A stretch of 64,000 nt of DNA from Maratus speciosus (lineage: Eukaryota; Arthropoda; Arachnida; Araneae; Salticidae): positions 599,343,038-599,407,037 of the forward strand of contig OZ010786.1 in the NCBI GenBank assembly GCA_963932465.1, read 5' to 3'. Every line of letters starts with the position of its first letter. The first letter of the stretch is position 1. The notes under the pieces are model-generated. The model had not been told where the DNA came from. It did not search any database and worked only from the letters and a program-made list of their open reading frames with translations. Positions 1-11,041 of this stretch are shown here, piece by piece. Made by a program: the position numbers and the translations under genes.

Positions 1-2
1 TG

Positions 3-4
<2 letters not shown>

Positions 5-38
<34 letters not shown>

Positions 39-399
39 CTTGTACAGCTGTATTAAAACAATTTTGAATAGATTAATTTTAAATTTAGCAGATTATGTTA
101 GCTTATTACAGATACTTTTTTTACTCACTGATACAGAATAAAATTTTTTTAACATGATTCCTAAATTAGCCTCTTATATAAAAATGGGTAGATAAAACCC
201 ATTCGGGGTATGAAAGTTAAGGAGAAAAAAAGTGTTAGTTATTAAAAAGTTATACTGTGTAAATTTTAAAACATTTATTACAGTATTATTCGGCCAAGGC
301 CGAATAATGGACTTGATATTTGGCCAAAGCCGAATATTTGGCAGACAGGCCGAATGGACCAAATATTCGGCTTCGGCCAAATATTCGTTGCATCTCTAG
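5..399. repeat. Poly-A run and hAT-like repeat with TTCGGCC words
   Basis: The window opens with a run of 30 A. From about 281 to 399 the words CGGCCAA, GCCGAATA and TTCGGCC recur in both orientations in otherwise AT-rich DNA, and the block ends in GCATCTCTAG. Similar words recur at 3776-3873 and inside the hAT element at 59154-60261. I read this as a decayed relative or end fragment of that hAT family. No coding potential is seen. Confidence 0.45.
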
Positions 400-2225
400 T
401 TCAAACCATGGCCTAGATACTTTTTCACTCTGTTGATTTTATGTCTTGTTAGCAATGTGAATAAATATTCACATAATTAAAAATTAAGATTTACTGTTTC
501 TTAGGCATATTGCATTACTTCAATTGTTATACATTGTTTTATAAAGCTTTCACGCTAAGTGCAATATGTTTTAGTTCTATTCTAATTAATATTGACTTTG
601 AAGTTATTTATAATCATCAGTAAGTTGACTATTTTGAAAATATTGATATAATAATATGTAAAGTATTGGATATATATCAGAATATCATGACATTTATTTA
701 AACTCTAATAATGATTTTTTTTTAAAAAGAAAAAATTATGATGAATAAAGTAGGGTCACCCGGGGTAATTCCTGGTCAAAAATCAATAACATCCAATTAT
801 TATAAAAACTATTAAAGATACTGTTCCCAATTTTTGTGTGGAATAAGCACCCTCTGATGGCTATATAATAAAATGCTTACTTAAATATAGCATATGTAGT
901 GTTCACATTTCTTTTAAAAAGGGCAGGGCGGATTTGCTGAAAAGGTCATTTTTGTCTGGCAAAAAAGGCGCTTATATCGAGTAAAGGGACACATTTTGTT
1001 GAGTGAAAGGACACTCTCATTGGATTATCATTTGTCAGTTCTGAAGAGTGGGAATTTCAACTCTAAACCTTTAATTAGTTTTAAGTCCTGAATTTCCTAA
1101 GGTCATTTCGAGGAGGGGAGGGGAGGAGGCACACTCTGGATTCACTGGCATATATTATCAAGGTAAACTGAAATCCTGCTGTATTTTTAAGAATATCAAA
1201 GTAATCTGATTAAAATAACTCCATTTTTCGAATATTCCACTAATGGGAACATGTGCCATTCTGGGACGATTTTGAAAAAAAAAATGCATTATGATTTGAA
1301 AACACAATACAATATGCAGCTGCTGCATGTTTCTTTTACATTGATTTAGAACTTGCAATACGTGAGTCAGAGCAGCAGAACTTCTGTTTTCAAAAGTTGG
1401 GGATGGCAGAGGAGAGGAAAAGGCTGAATATTTTGAAAAAAAAAAAAAAAAATAGAGGAGACAAAGAAGCTATTGGGAAACGGGGCAGGGTGCATCAGCA
1501 GTTTAAACGAAAAGGGCAGCACACAATGGCCTTTGAAAAACATCAAAGGGGAACACTAGTATATGCACGACTGAGTATTAAAATAAGTAGAATCAATCTT
1601 GTAAAAGTTTTGTTCATCTCATAATTGTGGAATAGTAATGCATAGACTTTGTTTTGGGTATATATACATACAAATTTATTTGATGTGCAAAAGCCTCTTG
1701 TACATTTTACAAAACATAATTACCCAAAGAACTTTTATACATTTTTACAACATTTAAAAGCAGTATTTATTACTACTTCATGCACTGTGAATGGATTACT
1801 AATTAATACCTTGCAAATTTATTGGTCCATAAAATATACAACTGAATGTTTATATTTTTGATTATCTCGCTTATGCCAACTGAAGTTTCTGGCTCCTTTT
1901 TCAAAAAAATTTATGCAAACTTTAATACGGATATTTATCATAATACACAGCAAAATAATTATGTTCCTCTACTGCATTATGTATATTTTAAGCATCATTT
2001 TTGCATTTTGCGATGAGATAGTATTTCTACTTAATTGTCCAGTCATATAGTGTATCTTATCCTCAGAGCACTTACTGTTTTCCTATTTGACAGTTACAGT
2101 TAAGGATGCTACTTAACACTTATGGTTGAAAAAAAGTCAATAGTTTTTAGGGTGCACAGTTATAATAGATAAAATACCAAATTTAAATATTGTAAAATTA
2201 CATTATTAAGCGCTGACCAGGAATT
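400..2225. other. No recognised gene
   Basis: AT-rich sequence with homopolymers and only short chance ORFs. The ORF at 1397-1624 is lysine-rich because it runs through a poly-A tract, and I do not believe it is a gene. The first exon of the downstream LMBRD1-like gene could lie here, but I could not identify one. Confidence 0.5.
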
Positions 2226-2242
2226 ACTTCAGTAACCACGAA

Positions 2243-3158
2243 TTACTCCTGGAGATAGGATTGGAGTTGTTCAATCACAATGTTTAGTGAAATGTTTCTG
2301 AAGAGTATGGCCGTGTTGTCCATATATAATGCTAAGAGGATGGAGGGAATCTTGGGTATGTCATTAATATAAATGTTAAAGAGCCAGGTGCTAATTAATC
2401 CCCCTTGGGGTACTCGTACTCCCGCCTCGATAATGCGAGAAGACGAGATAGAGTGGTGTACTCTAACAGAAAAGGATATATTTTTTAAATATTTATAAAA
2501 AATGAGAATAAGTTGAGGGGGGACTTTAAGAATAATTAGTTTATAAATTAGAGCTTCACGCCAAACTCTATCGAAAGCTTTTGCAATGCCTATGAATACT
2601 ACACCAGTTTTTTGTTTACTGAGGAAACACTCATGAATGAGTTCAGTTACCCTCCAAAGCTGGTGTTGCATAGACAGTTTGGGCCGAAACCCGAACTGCT
2701 CAGGTATAATAATCGAATTGACGGTAACAAACTCTTTCAGACGGTTTGAAAGTATGTATTCATAGACTTTGGAAATACAGGAAAGTAAAGAAATAGGTCG
2801 AAAGCTAGAAGGAGCATGGCAGTCCTGCCCAGGTTTTGGGATTGGTACTACCAGCGCTTGCTTCCAGCAGTCGGGAAACATATGTAAGTTAGCATGTATT
2901 AATTAGAATAGTTAGGAAAAATATAAAATTTAGGGAAAGATACATTAACATATTAGTAGAAATGCAGTTGAGGCCAGGTGATTTATTCTTTTTAAGATTC
3001 CCAATATAAGCTACAACCTCAGAAAAGGTTGCAGGAATGAGAGTGTTATTATGGTTTGTGTTAAGAAACTCTTCAACTTTGTCATTGACTATGTCAGTCA
3101 TCCTGGGATTGACGACATCTCGTTTAAAGTGTAAATTGATTTTTATGACTGTCAGCAA
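2243..3158 (-). pseudogene. Jockey-type non-LTR reverse transcriptase fragment (broken)
   Basis: Read on the minus strand, two adjoining frames give the finger and palm part of a non-LTR reverse transcriptase. A KNKSPG motif lies in the upstream piece (3158-2889). PIPKPGQD, SFRPISLLSC, KAFDRVW and PQGGLISTWLFNIYIND lie in the downstream piece (2881-2243). A frameshift near 2885 separates them. The usual Y-x-D-D catalytic box reads YMDN, so the second aspartate is lost, and the expected aspartate of the F-x-D motif near KAFD is also changed. The thumb and 3' end are missing. Motif spacing and the gag-like fragment just upstream fit the Jockey group. It is an inactive remnant. Confidence 0.8.
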
Positions 3159-3395
3159 TGGGCTCAGCCGTTTCAGAGTTCAGAGAGGGGGGGGGGGTCG
3201 AAGTAGAAAAAAGGACAGTCAGTACAAGCTAAACAGCCAGACTGGGTAAACTACTATAAAGTATGAAAATTCTGTCCATTTCCATAGGTGCTTTACGGAG
3301 GGCAGGAAAACATTTTTGAAAAGTTGAAAGAACAACTTGTTTGCCAAAAGTTTTTTCGAATTTGAGAAGTTGGTTAAGGAAATCGGCGTCCGAAA

Positions 3396-3680
3396 CTACA
3401 CCAAATTTTTTACAGCCTGAACAGAATTTTTTGTTATTTTATTTGACTGATTCCCAGGGAACTTAGGGCACAATTGATAGTTAGCGGGATGGGGACCCGA
3501 ACAGTGGACACACTTGCAGGGGTCATCATAAAGTTTGGTACACAAGTCTGATTTGTGAGAACCTGCACATTTCACGCATGTAGATGGGAGGTGGCAAACA
3601 GCCACTGAGTGGAAGTACCCCTGGCAGTTGTGGCACTGTATCGGGCCCTTAGGACCCTGGTACTTTTCGAATTGTACCTG
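3396..3680 (-). pseudogene. Jockey-type gag fragment with zinc knuckles
   Basis: The minus-strand frame encodes three cysteine knuckles: CHNCQGYFHSVAVC (C-x2-C-x4-H-x4-C), then CVKCAGSHKSDLC, then CVHCSGPHPANYQLC. They are preceded by KYQGPKGPIQ. Three clustered knuckles after a Y-x-GP-x-PxQC motif are typical of the ORF1 nucleocapsid of Jockey and related non-LTR elements. The reading frame is interrupted at the first knuckle, and the track opens at the following Met. The RT fragment follows in the same orientation only about 240 bp later, so the endonuclease domain that normally separates them has been deleted. Confidence 0.75.
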
Positions 3681-3873
3681 AACTCATGCACATAATATTG
3701 AAACTCATTGTTTAGCCTATTCTACTGCTAAGTAAAAGAGAATTCTTCTACTTCTAAGAAAATACTTATCTGCAATTATTCGGCCGAATACTTAAAAGTA
3801 TTCAGCCGAAGCCAAATATTCAGTTTACATGCCGAACCACCGAATCAACTATTCGGTATTCGGTCAATCCCTA
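3679..3873 (-). repeat. hAT MITE fragment, inverted copy of the 59154 family
   Basis: This block matches, in reverse complement, about 200 bp at 59154-59352. Both contain the CATGCCGAA/TTCGGCATG words, the AAGAGAATTCTTCTACTTCTAAG stretch (given here as a landmark only up to its core AGAATTCTTCTACTT) and the terminal word TAGGGATTGA. It is one end of the hAT-like element that is complete at 59154-60261. Confidence 0.6.
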
Positions 3874-3874
3874 G

Positions 3875-4640
3875 TCAGGACCCTCTCCCCCCCACTCCTG
3901 CCGAATGAAGAACTGGTTTACTGAATCATGGATACTACAGTCAAAATTGCTAAGACGGAATCACAAAGAACCTATGATATATTCCGCTTTAGACAGGTGT
4001 TTGTCTTAGAAGGTATAATTCAAAGATATGTCTTTTGCTGGGCTTTGTAGTTTTCCGTTTTAGACACGTTTCCGTTATAAACACGTTCCGTTTTCACAGT
4101 ATCCTCTAAAACTGTTAAAACATATTCACTCTATAGTACACCTATGAAGATCATAAATGTATTACAATAAAATCTGTGAATATGACCTATCTTAAAGGGG
4201 GAAAATTCAAGATTCGTCGAAAACGCTATACATTTATACTTGTTAAGGCTTGAAACATCGAAAATGGAACTTTTTCCAGTTGCGATTCCTGCTTGGCTGG
4301 TTTTCTGTGAACACAGAATCCTCTTGTAAATGGAAACATTTTATGTTCCCGATGACATAAGAATAACTATACAAGTGTGCATGCAAAGATGGAATTTGGT
4401 CTACAACGAATTTATTAATGATCTCTTGCGATTCCGTTTCCACAGATTTTTCTATAACTAGAGTAAACGTAAAACTTCTTCCCAGTAGCAGAATTTTCTG
4501 TATCAATCTGCAGCACCAATATCACAAGCCAAAATTTATCTGCAACTCCTAACGATGCGGAACCAAACTTAGGAAGCAAAATTTGCCGATAGATAACAAT
4601 AATATACACAAAACCATACAAAAACTGCAGTTCAGTTAAT
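3875..4640. repeat. Dispersed degenerate repeat with TCCGTTTTAGACAGG words
   Basis: Words such as CCGCTTTAGACAGG, CCGTTTTAGACACG and CCGTTATAAACACG recur. The same order of landmarks is seen at 58436-58950 plus 60460-60660: a C/G-rich run, GGTTTACTGAATCATGGATAC, GAATCCTCTT, then ATAACTATACAAGT. In that copy a palindromic element splits the repeat. The 3' part (about 4485-4640) also resembles the AGCAGAATTTTCTG element at 49779-50065. No intact ORF is present. Confidence 0.45.
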
Positions 4641-4752
4641 GTATATACTAAGATAAAGGTATATTAAATGTAACATAAAATTAACAAACTCAGTTTAATC
4701 TTTAAAAAAACATTTATTGTGTTACTTAATGAAAACATGGTAAGCAATTACC

Positions 4753-5109
4753 TTAATCACTAAAGATTCTGCTAACTACTTTTGAAGTAACAGATTGTTT
4801 AAAAGCAACTTTTGTAGAAACGTGCTTAAAATGTTGGAAGTATGACATACCATACTTCTCAACCAATGCAGCTTTCAAAAATTTGCTCATGTGCTTAAAT
4901 CCACTTTCAGGACCATTCAGCATAATAAACACGTGCATTTCAGATGTGCCAGTGCCAATATCCTCAAGAAAACCATCATCACCTCTTGCTCTTTTTAGCA
5001 TCACATTAGCAATTATAGAGCGCCAACTTTCACATATGACCTCAGACAAAGGGATGGAAATGGCAAACATGAAAACCTTTAAAATAAGTTCAGTTTTGAT
5101 AAATGAATC
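4753..5109 (-). CDS. Unrecognised ORF, possibly TE-derived
   Basis: A minus-strand ORF of 105 codons from its first Met (5070). It stays open a further 13 or so codons upstream to a stop near 5110. The predicted peptide is well mixed in composition, unlike the low-complexity ORFs around it. It contains the hydrophobic stretch LILKVFMFAISIPLSEV followed by a basic and acidic segment (KRARGDDGFLEDIG) and MHVFIMLNGPESGFKHMSKF. I do not recognise the family. It could be a fragment of a transposon protein or an exon of a host gene. No splice junctions can be shown, and position among repeats favours a TE origin. Confidence 0.3.
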   Translation of the reverse strand, partial: DSFIKTELILKVFMFAISIPLSEVICESWRSIIANVMLKRARGDDGFLEDIGTGTSEMHVFIMLNGPESGFKHMSKFLKAALVEKYGMSYFQHFKHVSTKVAFKQSVTSKVVSRIFSD

Positions 5110-5620
5110 AGATTAAATCTAGTGGGAAAAGACTAGGATTTATACAGCTGAGAGCTAAGACTAAGTAAATGTATGCCAAAAAAAAAAAAAAAATACTTAT
5201 GTAAAGCCAAAATTTGTTTGTCTTTACTAAATTATTAACTGTAATTAAACAATTGAAAATGGTTTGAAGTTTTTTTCTTAGTTACATAATACCTTTTGAA
5301 TAATATACATATATTTTTTAAACCTATAAACATATTAGAATATCAGTTAAGTTGCAATGAAGCACAACATTCAAGGCTTTTAACATGCACATAAAAAGCA
5401 TTGAGCTTGAAACAATATTTCTGTTATAGTCAATATTTTGTGATTAGGCCTAAAGTGTGACTTTTATATGAAGAAATTAAATATAGTTTACTTTTACTTC
5501 ATTGTAAAAATACAAATAGATTCTCATATTTTAATATTTCTCAAGAAAAGATAAATACCCCCCCACCCCCACCCCAAACACACACACATGCGCGCGCCCC
5601 ATAATCCAGCTACTTATTTA
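5110..5620. other. No gene seen; C/A-rich low-complexity run
   Basis: AT-rich sequence. At 5558-5600 a run of C with interspersed A passes into alternating CA and then GCGCGC, a purine/pyrimidine alternation able to adopt Z-DNA. Nothing else is recognised. Confidence 0.5.
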
Positions 5621-5624
5621 CACC

Positions 5625-7292
5625 CGACTCGCAGAAAAAAAAATTCGGCCCGGCCCGTACAAAAAAAATATTGGCCCGACCCGGTAAAAAAGTTAAAAGT
5701 TCGGCCCGGCCCGTAGAAAAAAAATTATTGGCCCGGCCCAGTATAACATCTAAAAGTTAGGCCTGGCCCGAAAAAAAGTTAAAATCTCGGCCCGGCCCGA
5801 GTGAATTTCTATGAAACATTGATTTTTACGCCGATTTGGTTAAAAATTTGTCTTGTACGAGTTCAGGCCGAAAATATTTATCTTAACTTTTCTTTTCATG
5901 TTTATATAATCAATCAGTGACCCGGAGCCGAACAATTTTTGATGCTCCAGCTCCAGCTCCGCTCCTAGAGAAAATACCGTGGCTCCAGCTCCAGCTCCGG
6001 CTCCAACTCGGCTCCAACTTCGCGCTTTTAAGTTGCAGATTTTAATTTACATGTTTAATTTTTTGCTCACAAATACTTTCTATCTTCATTAAAGATCTGA
6101 CAAAATGCATTTTTCTTCTCATCAAACTTGAAATGCTTGTTCAGAAAATATGACATCTTTTAGCTTTTGCTTTTAAAATAGAAAGTTTGGTAGAATTTTA
6201 AACACAAAAATCTTAAATTTCTTCTACACTTTTCAAACAGCCAAAATTGTACGACTACACATGTAAACAACAGGCGGCCATATTTGTTTTCAAATAGTGT
6301 TGTCACTTAGTTCAAGAGAAAGTAGAAGTAAAGTAGTGTTGCCATTTTTTGAGAAGTTTTCCTTCCCTAATAATAATAATAATAATAACCTAAAAAATGA
6401 TATAATTAAAATACTGAATAATGATGTAATTAAAATATTTTAAGCATAGAAATTTAAAAGACTGAAAAAAAAAAGATTTAAAAGAATATTAAAAACTAAA
6501 GGAGCCCTGGAGCTGGGGAAAATTTAGAGCTCCAGCTCCAGGAAAAACACAGCTCCGGAGCGCTCCGGCTCCGGGCTCCAGCTCCAGCTCCGGGTCCCTG
6601 ATAATCATCATTTTTATAGAAGTGCCGCGCGGTGCGATATTTATTTTATTAATGAATCTCTATTTCTTGTATGTAAATGTTTCAGTTATCATTAATATTT
6701 TGTTAATCCATATTCCATGTATTGAAGTGTTAAAAATCTGAAAAATGCTATACAGTAAAATCTGAGATGGAATTGCATAGAAAAGAAAAAAAATGCGTTA
6801 TAGACAAGTTCCCTTCTTAGCAAGTGTAAATGTATTATATATTCTTTCCTTACATAGTAGTATATTAATTTAAATTTTGCATGGATCAACACGTTTTTCA
6901 GTTTAAAACAAGATTCCGTTATAGGCAGGTTCTTTTTCACACATTTTACTGTATTTTAATTTAACTATATTTTAATAAGCATAGAAATCTACTATTCTTT
7001 AAAAAGAGTGAATTTGAATGTTTGATTGTAGAATAATAGTGATTTAAAAAGTACGCATTTTTTGAAAAAAAAAAAAATTGTGCCAAGTCTAATTTTAACT
7101 GACCTTTAAACAGACCAAACCACGCCGAGACAATGATTTTCATACGGGTTGCGTCAAAACTAGGAATGAAAATTTTGGGTCGTGAAGATTAGGAATGAAA
7201 CCAGTACCGGCTCTGTGCAGAAAAAGTAAGTTACGTCCGGCCCGAGTGCCACGAATGAAAATAGGCCCGAGCCCGGCCCGTGCAGATCTCTA
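5625..7292. mobile_element. Decayed hAT-like element with CGGCCCGGCCCG words, interrupted
   Basis: From 5625 to 5805 the word CGGCCCGGCCCG recurs about six times with variants, separated by A-rich spacers. The same word reappears at 7230-7282, followed by GTGCAGATCTCTA, which resembles a hAT-type terminus. I take both as the subterminal arrays of one element, broken by the insertion at 5915-6600. The left terminus and a target duplication could not be fixed. No transposase ORF survives. The ORFs at 6692-6940 and 6961-7143 are AT-rich chance frames. Confidence 0.4.
5915..6600. mobile_element. hAT-type MITE with GGAGCT subterminal repeats (copy 1)
   Basis: The ends are CAGTGACCCGGAGCC on the left and, in reverse complement, CAGGGACCCGGAGCTGG on the right. 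Both ends carry arrays of the hexamer GCTCCA/GGAGCT. The interior is AT-rich and non-coding. Flanks TAATCAAT and ATAATCAT are an imperfect match to an 8-bp duplication. A second copy in the opposite orientation lies at 38747-39442, with a perfect duplication that fixes the boundaries. Confidence 0.75.
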
Positions 7293-8029
7293 ATCGGAAG
7301 CTTTCTTAAACAAATCCATTACATTTTTTTTAAAGTGATTTAAATCTCACTTTCAGGCCGGGATGGATACACTGAGAATGTGTTTTTTAATTTTTTAGTA
7401 ACATTGATTCGTTGCAATGCGAACATGATACTTTTTCAGTCTGCGAAGCCATATTTTTAGTAGCAAAAATCAACAGCTTTCAAAGCACGTGCGTAAGATT
7501 GCAATGAAAAAATTTAGCAATAGAAAGGAAATGCTAGGGTCAAAGATCAATGTCATGCAGAGAGTAAGGAGTACTACGTCACGAAGATAGAAGAAACGGG
7601 CCCACTAAAGGTTGAAAACCAATCATCTACTCCAGTCGGAATGAAGGGCGTGTTAGTATGACCACGATCTTGATGATTGACACTTTTGTCTCTTACAGGA
7701 CAGGAGTCGTTCATTCATAGGGTTTGTGTGAAAAGGGAGAAAATTTACGGCAAAAAGAAGAAAAAGTAAAATAATTTGGAGACCAGAATTTTTTTTTTCA
7801 TTTTTGGGCCACTTGATCATATGGTACATAAAAGAAAAAAAAAAAAAAATCTTTTTTTTTTTTTTTTTCCCAAGTTGGAAATTAATCTGCAAGATCTAAA
7901 ATGAATCTGCAGCGCTCACTTCCGTGCTGCACGGTTTCTGCTACCGGGAACTTCTTAATCTATTACTGCGATGGGACCAACTGTTGCCAACACTTACGGG
8001 AAAAGATGAGTTTACACGAATTAAATAAT
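7293..8029. other. No gene; decayed repeats
   Basis: No coding region is supported. Poly-A and poly-T tracts lie at about 7838-7868. The segment 7880-7947 (CTGCAGCGCTCACTTCCGTG, then TTTCTGCTACCGGGAA) resembles the right end of the small repeat at 49779-50065. Confidence 0.45.
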
Positions 8030-8350
8030 GTATATTGATTGAGTTTGGCGACCCTTATCTTTATTCATTTCATAATTTTATATCGGACAGTATTATCAAT
8101 TACTTTAAATCTGCTGGCTGGATTTAATAAAAGTCACTTTATTCTTGAACTGGCTATTTTTTGCCACTTTCAAAATACCTTCAGAAATTTGAATATGATT
8201 TATCTTATGTTGTAAAACATACAAATGATGTCTTTTTATGTCTAAAAGAGTTTGTGTCAATCACAAGCAAGAAACAGGAGACTGGTGTTCAAAAGTTTGC
8301 TGACGGAACTAAGTTGAATTAACAGCTGACGGGATTGGGACTTACGGGGA
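8030..8350 (+). pseudogene. Very decayed hAT transposase remnant
   Basis: This stretch parallels 60690-61060 in base sequence. Shared landmarks are ATAATTTTATATC, CTTTAAATCTGCTG, GCCACTTTCAAAATACCT and GGAGACTGGTGTTC. The better-preserved copy encodes part of a hAT transposase related to the DUF4371 group. Here every frame is broken. The homology continues beyond it, through CTGACGGGATTGG, to the piggyBac insertion site. Confidence 0.4.
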
Positions 8351-8775
8351 CTCATTATCCAGTATCTATTAGAGTAAAAGTTCTTAATTCAATGACAAGA
8401 AATTAAACATGGAAATTGCTGCTTTAAACTTAACACTAGAAGGGCATTGAGGGGTCATTTTAACCCCTACCATATGAATATATTTCGGTTCAAACCAGAA
8501 ATTAGTTTAAAATAGACAAAGAAGAAAAACGATAAATAAATAACTTAAACTGCTTGAAATAAAAAATCTGGTGTAAAATATTTTTTTTAAACTTGAGTAA
8601 AATTTCTGGCCTTTCTAGTGTTAACCATTCAATCCTAATGTAAGCAAGCGTTTATGTTATAAAACTTGATTTAAATACATTTAACTCTCAGTTTTTTATA
8701 TCATAGTGTTTGTAAAATCTTTGTCAGTGGTAAATATTAACCCGGTGGAAGGCGCGCACTCATTAGCACACATTT

Positions 8776-8936
8776 GGTCGCGTGGGGTTCCTGTATAACC
8801 CCACCGAAAAACTTAAGTTTAATGCAATTTACGCATGTAAATTTATTCAAACATATATAAAAAATGTATAAAATATATTTTTAAGATATAAGTTTCAATT
8901 TCAGAATATATTTAAATAAATATCTGCACTAATAAT

Positions 8937-8974
<38 letters not shown>

Positions 8975-11041
8975 TACTCATTTTCAAAAAAAATTACATA
9001 CCTTTATTGGACTTTACATACATTTGTCACAGACGTAATTAGAGTGATCCTTGCAAGTAAATTGTTCACATTTAATACAACTAATTGTGGTTTTTTTGTC
9101 CTTAGCTCGAGGACAAACTGCACATCGTCCTTTACCAAGCTTTATTCTCTTTGGCAAGTTATTATCAGGATCATCATTACTTTCTGTTGAGGGCAAATCA
9201 GATTTAATTTTTTCTCGTAATTCCTTGGGCAACATTGACATAGTTGATCTTTTCATAATTTGTTGGTTAACTAGAGACAATGCCAATGTTTTCAAGAACA
9301 TTCGCCTACTTTTGTACTGCAGAGGAGCATTTTTGGTGGACATAAGTGCAACTCGCGCATTTATAGCTGCCACATTCAACACACAATAGAAAACAACCAT
9401 CGGCCACCTATTTGTTTTCCTCGCAGTAGAATAAAGTGTAGACATTTCATCAACAGTATCCACTCCTCCCTTTGTTTCATTGTAAAATTGTATTATTTCC
9501 GGCTTCTTTTTCTCAGAGTTTTCATCTATCGTGTTATCATGATGCATTGTAGACAACAAAACTACACATTTCGATTTCTTCGGAACATAAGACACTAATG
9601 TTACGTCCTTTTGGAATCCAAATATAGATGAAAAAACTTCCCTTGTTTTTGCTTCTAAAAATTCAACAGGAATCACAGCTTTATTTTTCTTCAAAGTTCC
9701 CACGATAGTTAGTTTCTTTGATAGAAGCTCTTTTGCTAATGGATAGCTTGTGTACCAGTTGTCCATTGTCACGTTCCTTGCGGATCCAAATAACGGGGTG
9801 CAGAGTCGTTTTACAATTGCAGATGGTGAATTGTCGACTTTGAACGGACCTTCTGGTTGTTGTCCGGCATAAATTTCCATATTATATGTATAAAATGTCC
9901 TTGCATCGACTAAGGCGAATATTTTAATTCCATATCTTGCCGGTTTTTTCGGCATGTACTGCCGAAATCCACAACGACCTCGAAACTTTTCTAACTTCTC
10001 GTCTATAGTGACATATTCACTAACTGAATATATCTCTTGACACTTTTTATTGAATGCACTGAAAAAATCTCTCACTGCTGCCAGTTTATCTAATTGACGT
10101 CGATCTTCACGGTCTTTTATATTATCAAATCTCAAGCATCTGAGAAGAAATGTGAACCGCTTGTAAGACATTGTTTTTCGAAGCAATTCAATTCCAGTTC
10201 CATCGGCGCTCCACAAATCCTTTGCATTAGTATGGGATGATTTGTGTAGCCCGCATAAATATAAGAGACCAAATAGCGCTCTCATCTCCACTTCATCCGT
10301 ATTTCTAGCATCACGACTTCGTTGGAAATTTGCAGATATTTTATCAATAAAAATATTAGTGCAATCCACGATATTTTTTATAACGTTGGAATCAAAAAAG
10401 AGTTCCCAACTTTCAACAGGTTCCGTAATACCTGATGCAACTGATTTTAGTCCAGGTAGATGAATAATGATGTTGCACGAGCTAGTTCTCACTTTTGCAT
10501 TCGGTTTATCTTTTTTCCAGACTGTTTTATCTTTTCCTACGTAAATGTCATTTTCTTGATCGGATTCACCGCTTATATTGGCAGCTTCAAATTCACTGTC
10601 ACTGTCGTGACTACTATAAATTTCATAATCAATTTCATCTTCACTAGCAGAGTCTATTTCTTCATCTGAAGTTTCAACAGTATCCAGCAGCCCTCTCAAT
10701 CTCTCCATTTCTTTCTCATATTCCGTCAATTTTCGTTTAGCTGCCATTTTCGAAAAGAACAAAAAATCAAGCGTCCACTATCTATGCGAGCAGAAAACTA
10801 ATGAGAGGGAATTGCTGTAAAATGCGGTCGCGCGGGGTTGCTAGGTTACCCCAGTGGCAGGTGGCTTTCCAGGAAATGATTGCTTCTCCCTAACAAAAGA
10901 AAAACACCTGCTGATGGCAGGTGCTATTGAAAGAAAACATTTTAAAAGTTAGCTACTGAAGGGATGAATAATGACGGACTAATACGAATTCCAGAATAGA
11001 AGTTTTTATGAGACTGGGGTGACTCAGGTACCCCGCGCGCC
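8776..11041. repeat. Triplicated subterminal motif of the piggyBac element
   Basis: A motif of about 30 bp occurs three times near the ends: 8776-8806 (starts GGTCGCGTGGGGTT, ends AACCCCACCG), 10826-10857 (starts GGTCGCGCGGGGTT, ends TTACCCCAGTGG) and 11012-11041 in inverse orientation (ACTGGGGTGAC...GTACCCCGCGCG). Each copy is itself a short hairpin, with GGGGTT facing AACCCC or a near match. Position and symmetry suggest transposase-binding sites, which is inference. Confidence 0.6.
9014..10762 (-). CDS. piggyBac transposase (DDE_Tnp_1_7), 582 aa, intact
   Basis: Cut-and-paste transposase that excises and inserts DNA at TTAA. Residues about 20-75 form an acidic, low-complexity N-terminus rich in D, E and S. 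The catalytic core spans about 95-475, with the three conserved acidic sites visible: D254 in VTIDEKLEKF, D334 in VTMDNWYTSY, and D435/D438 in KGGVDTVDEM. Residues 546-581 form the C-terminal cysteine-rich zinc-binding domain (CAVC...CIKC...C...CDKC), used in this family for end recognition and nuclear targeting. Length fits the family (about 550-650). A second Met at residue 6 (MAAKRKL) is an alternative start. No stop or frameshift occurs. It lies inside perfect terminal repeats, so it belongs to a transposon and is not a domesticated host gene. Confidence 0.95.
   Translation of the reverse strand: MFFSKMAAKRKLTEYEKEMERLRGLLDTVETSDEEIDSASEDEIDYEIYSSHDSDSEFEAANISGESDQENDIYVGKDKTVWKKDKPNAKVRTSSCNIIIHLPGLKSVASGITEPVESWELFFDSNVIKNIVDCTNIFIDKISANFQRSRDARNTDEVEMRALFGLLYLCGLHKSSHTNAKDLWSADGTGIELLRKTMSYKRFTFLLRCLRFDNIKDREDRRQLDKLAAVRDFFSAFNKKCQEIYSVSEYVTIDEKLEKFRGRCGFRQYMPKKPARYGIKIFALVDARTFYTYNMEIYAGQQPEGPFKVDNSPSAIVKRLCTPLFGSARNVTMDNWYTSYPLAKELLSKKLTIVGTLKKNKAVIPVEFLEAKTREVFSSIFGFQKDVTLVSYVPKKSKCVVLLSTMHHDNTIDENSEKKKPEIIQFYNETKGGVDTVDEMSTLYSTARKTNRWPMVVFYCVLNVAAINARVALMSTKNAPLQYKSRRMFLKTLALSLVNQQIMKRSTMSMLPKELREKIKSDLPSTESNDDPDNNLPKRIKLGKGRCAVCPRAKDKKTTISCIKCEQFTCKDHSNYVCDKCM

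Noticed and set aside
1397..1624. Lysine-rich 75-codon ORF
   Set aside because: Runs through a poly-A tract, with no family resemblance and no splice or promoter context.
9051..9389. 112-codon plus-strand ORF
   Set aside because: Antisense shadow of the intact piggyBac transposase.
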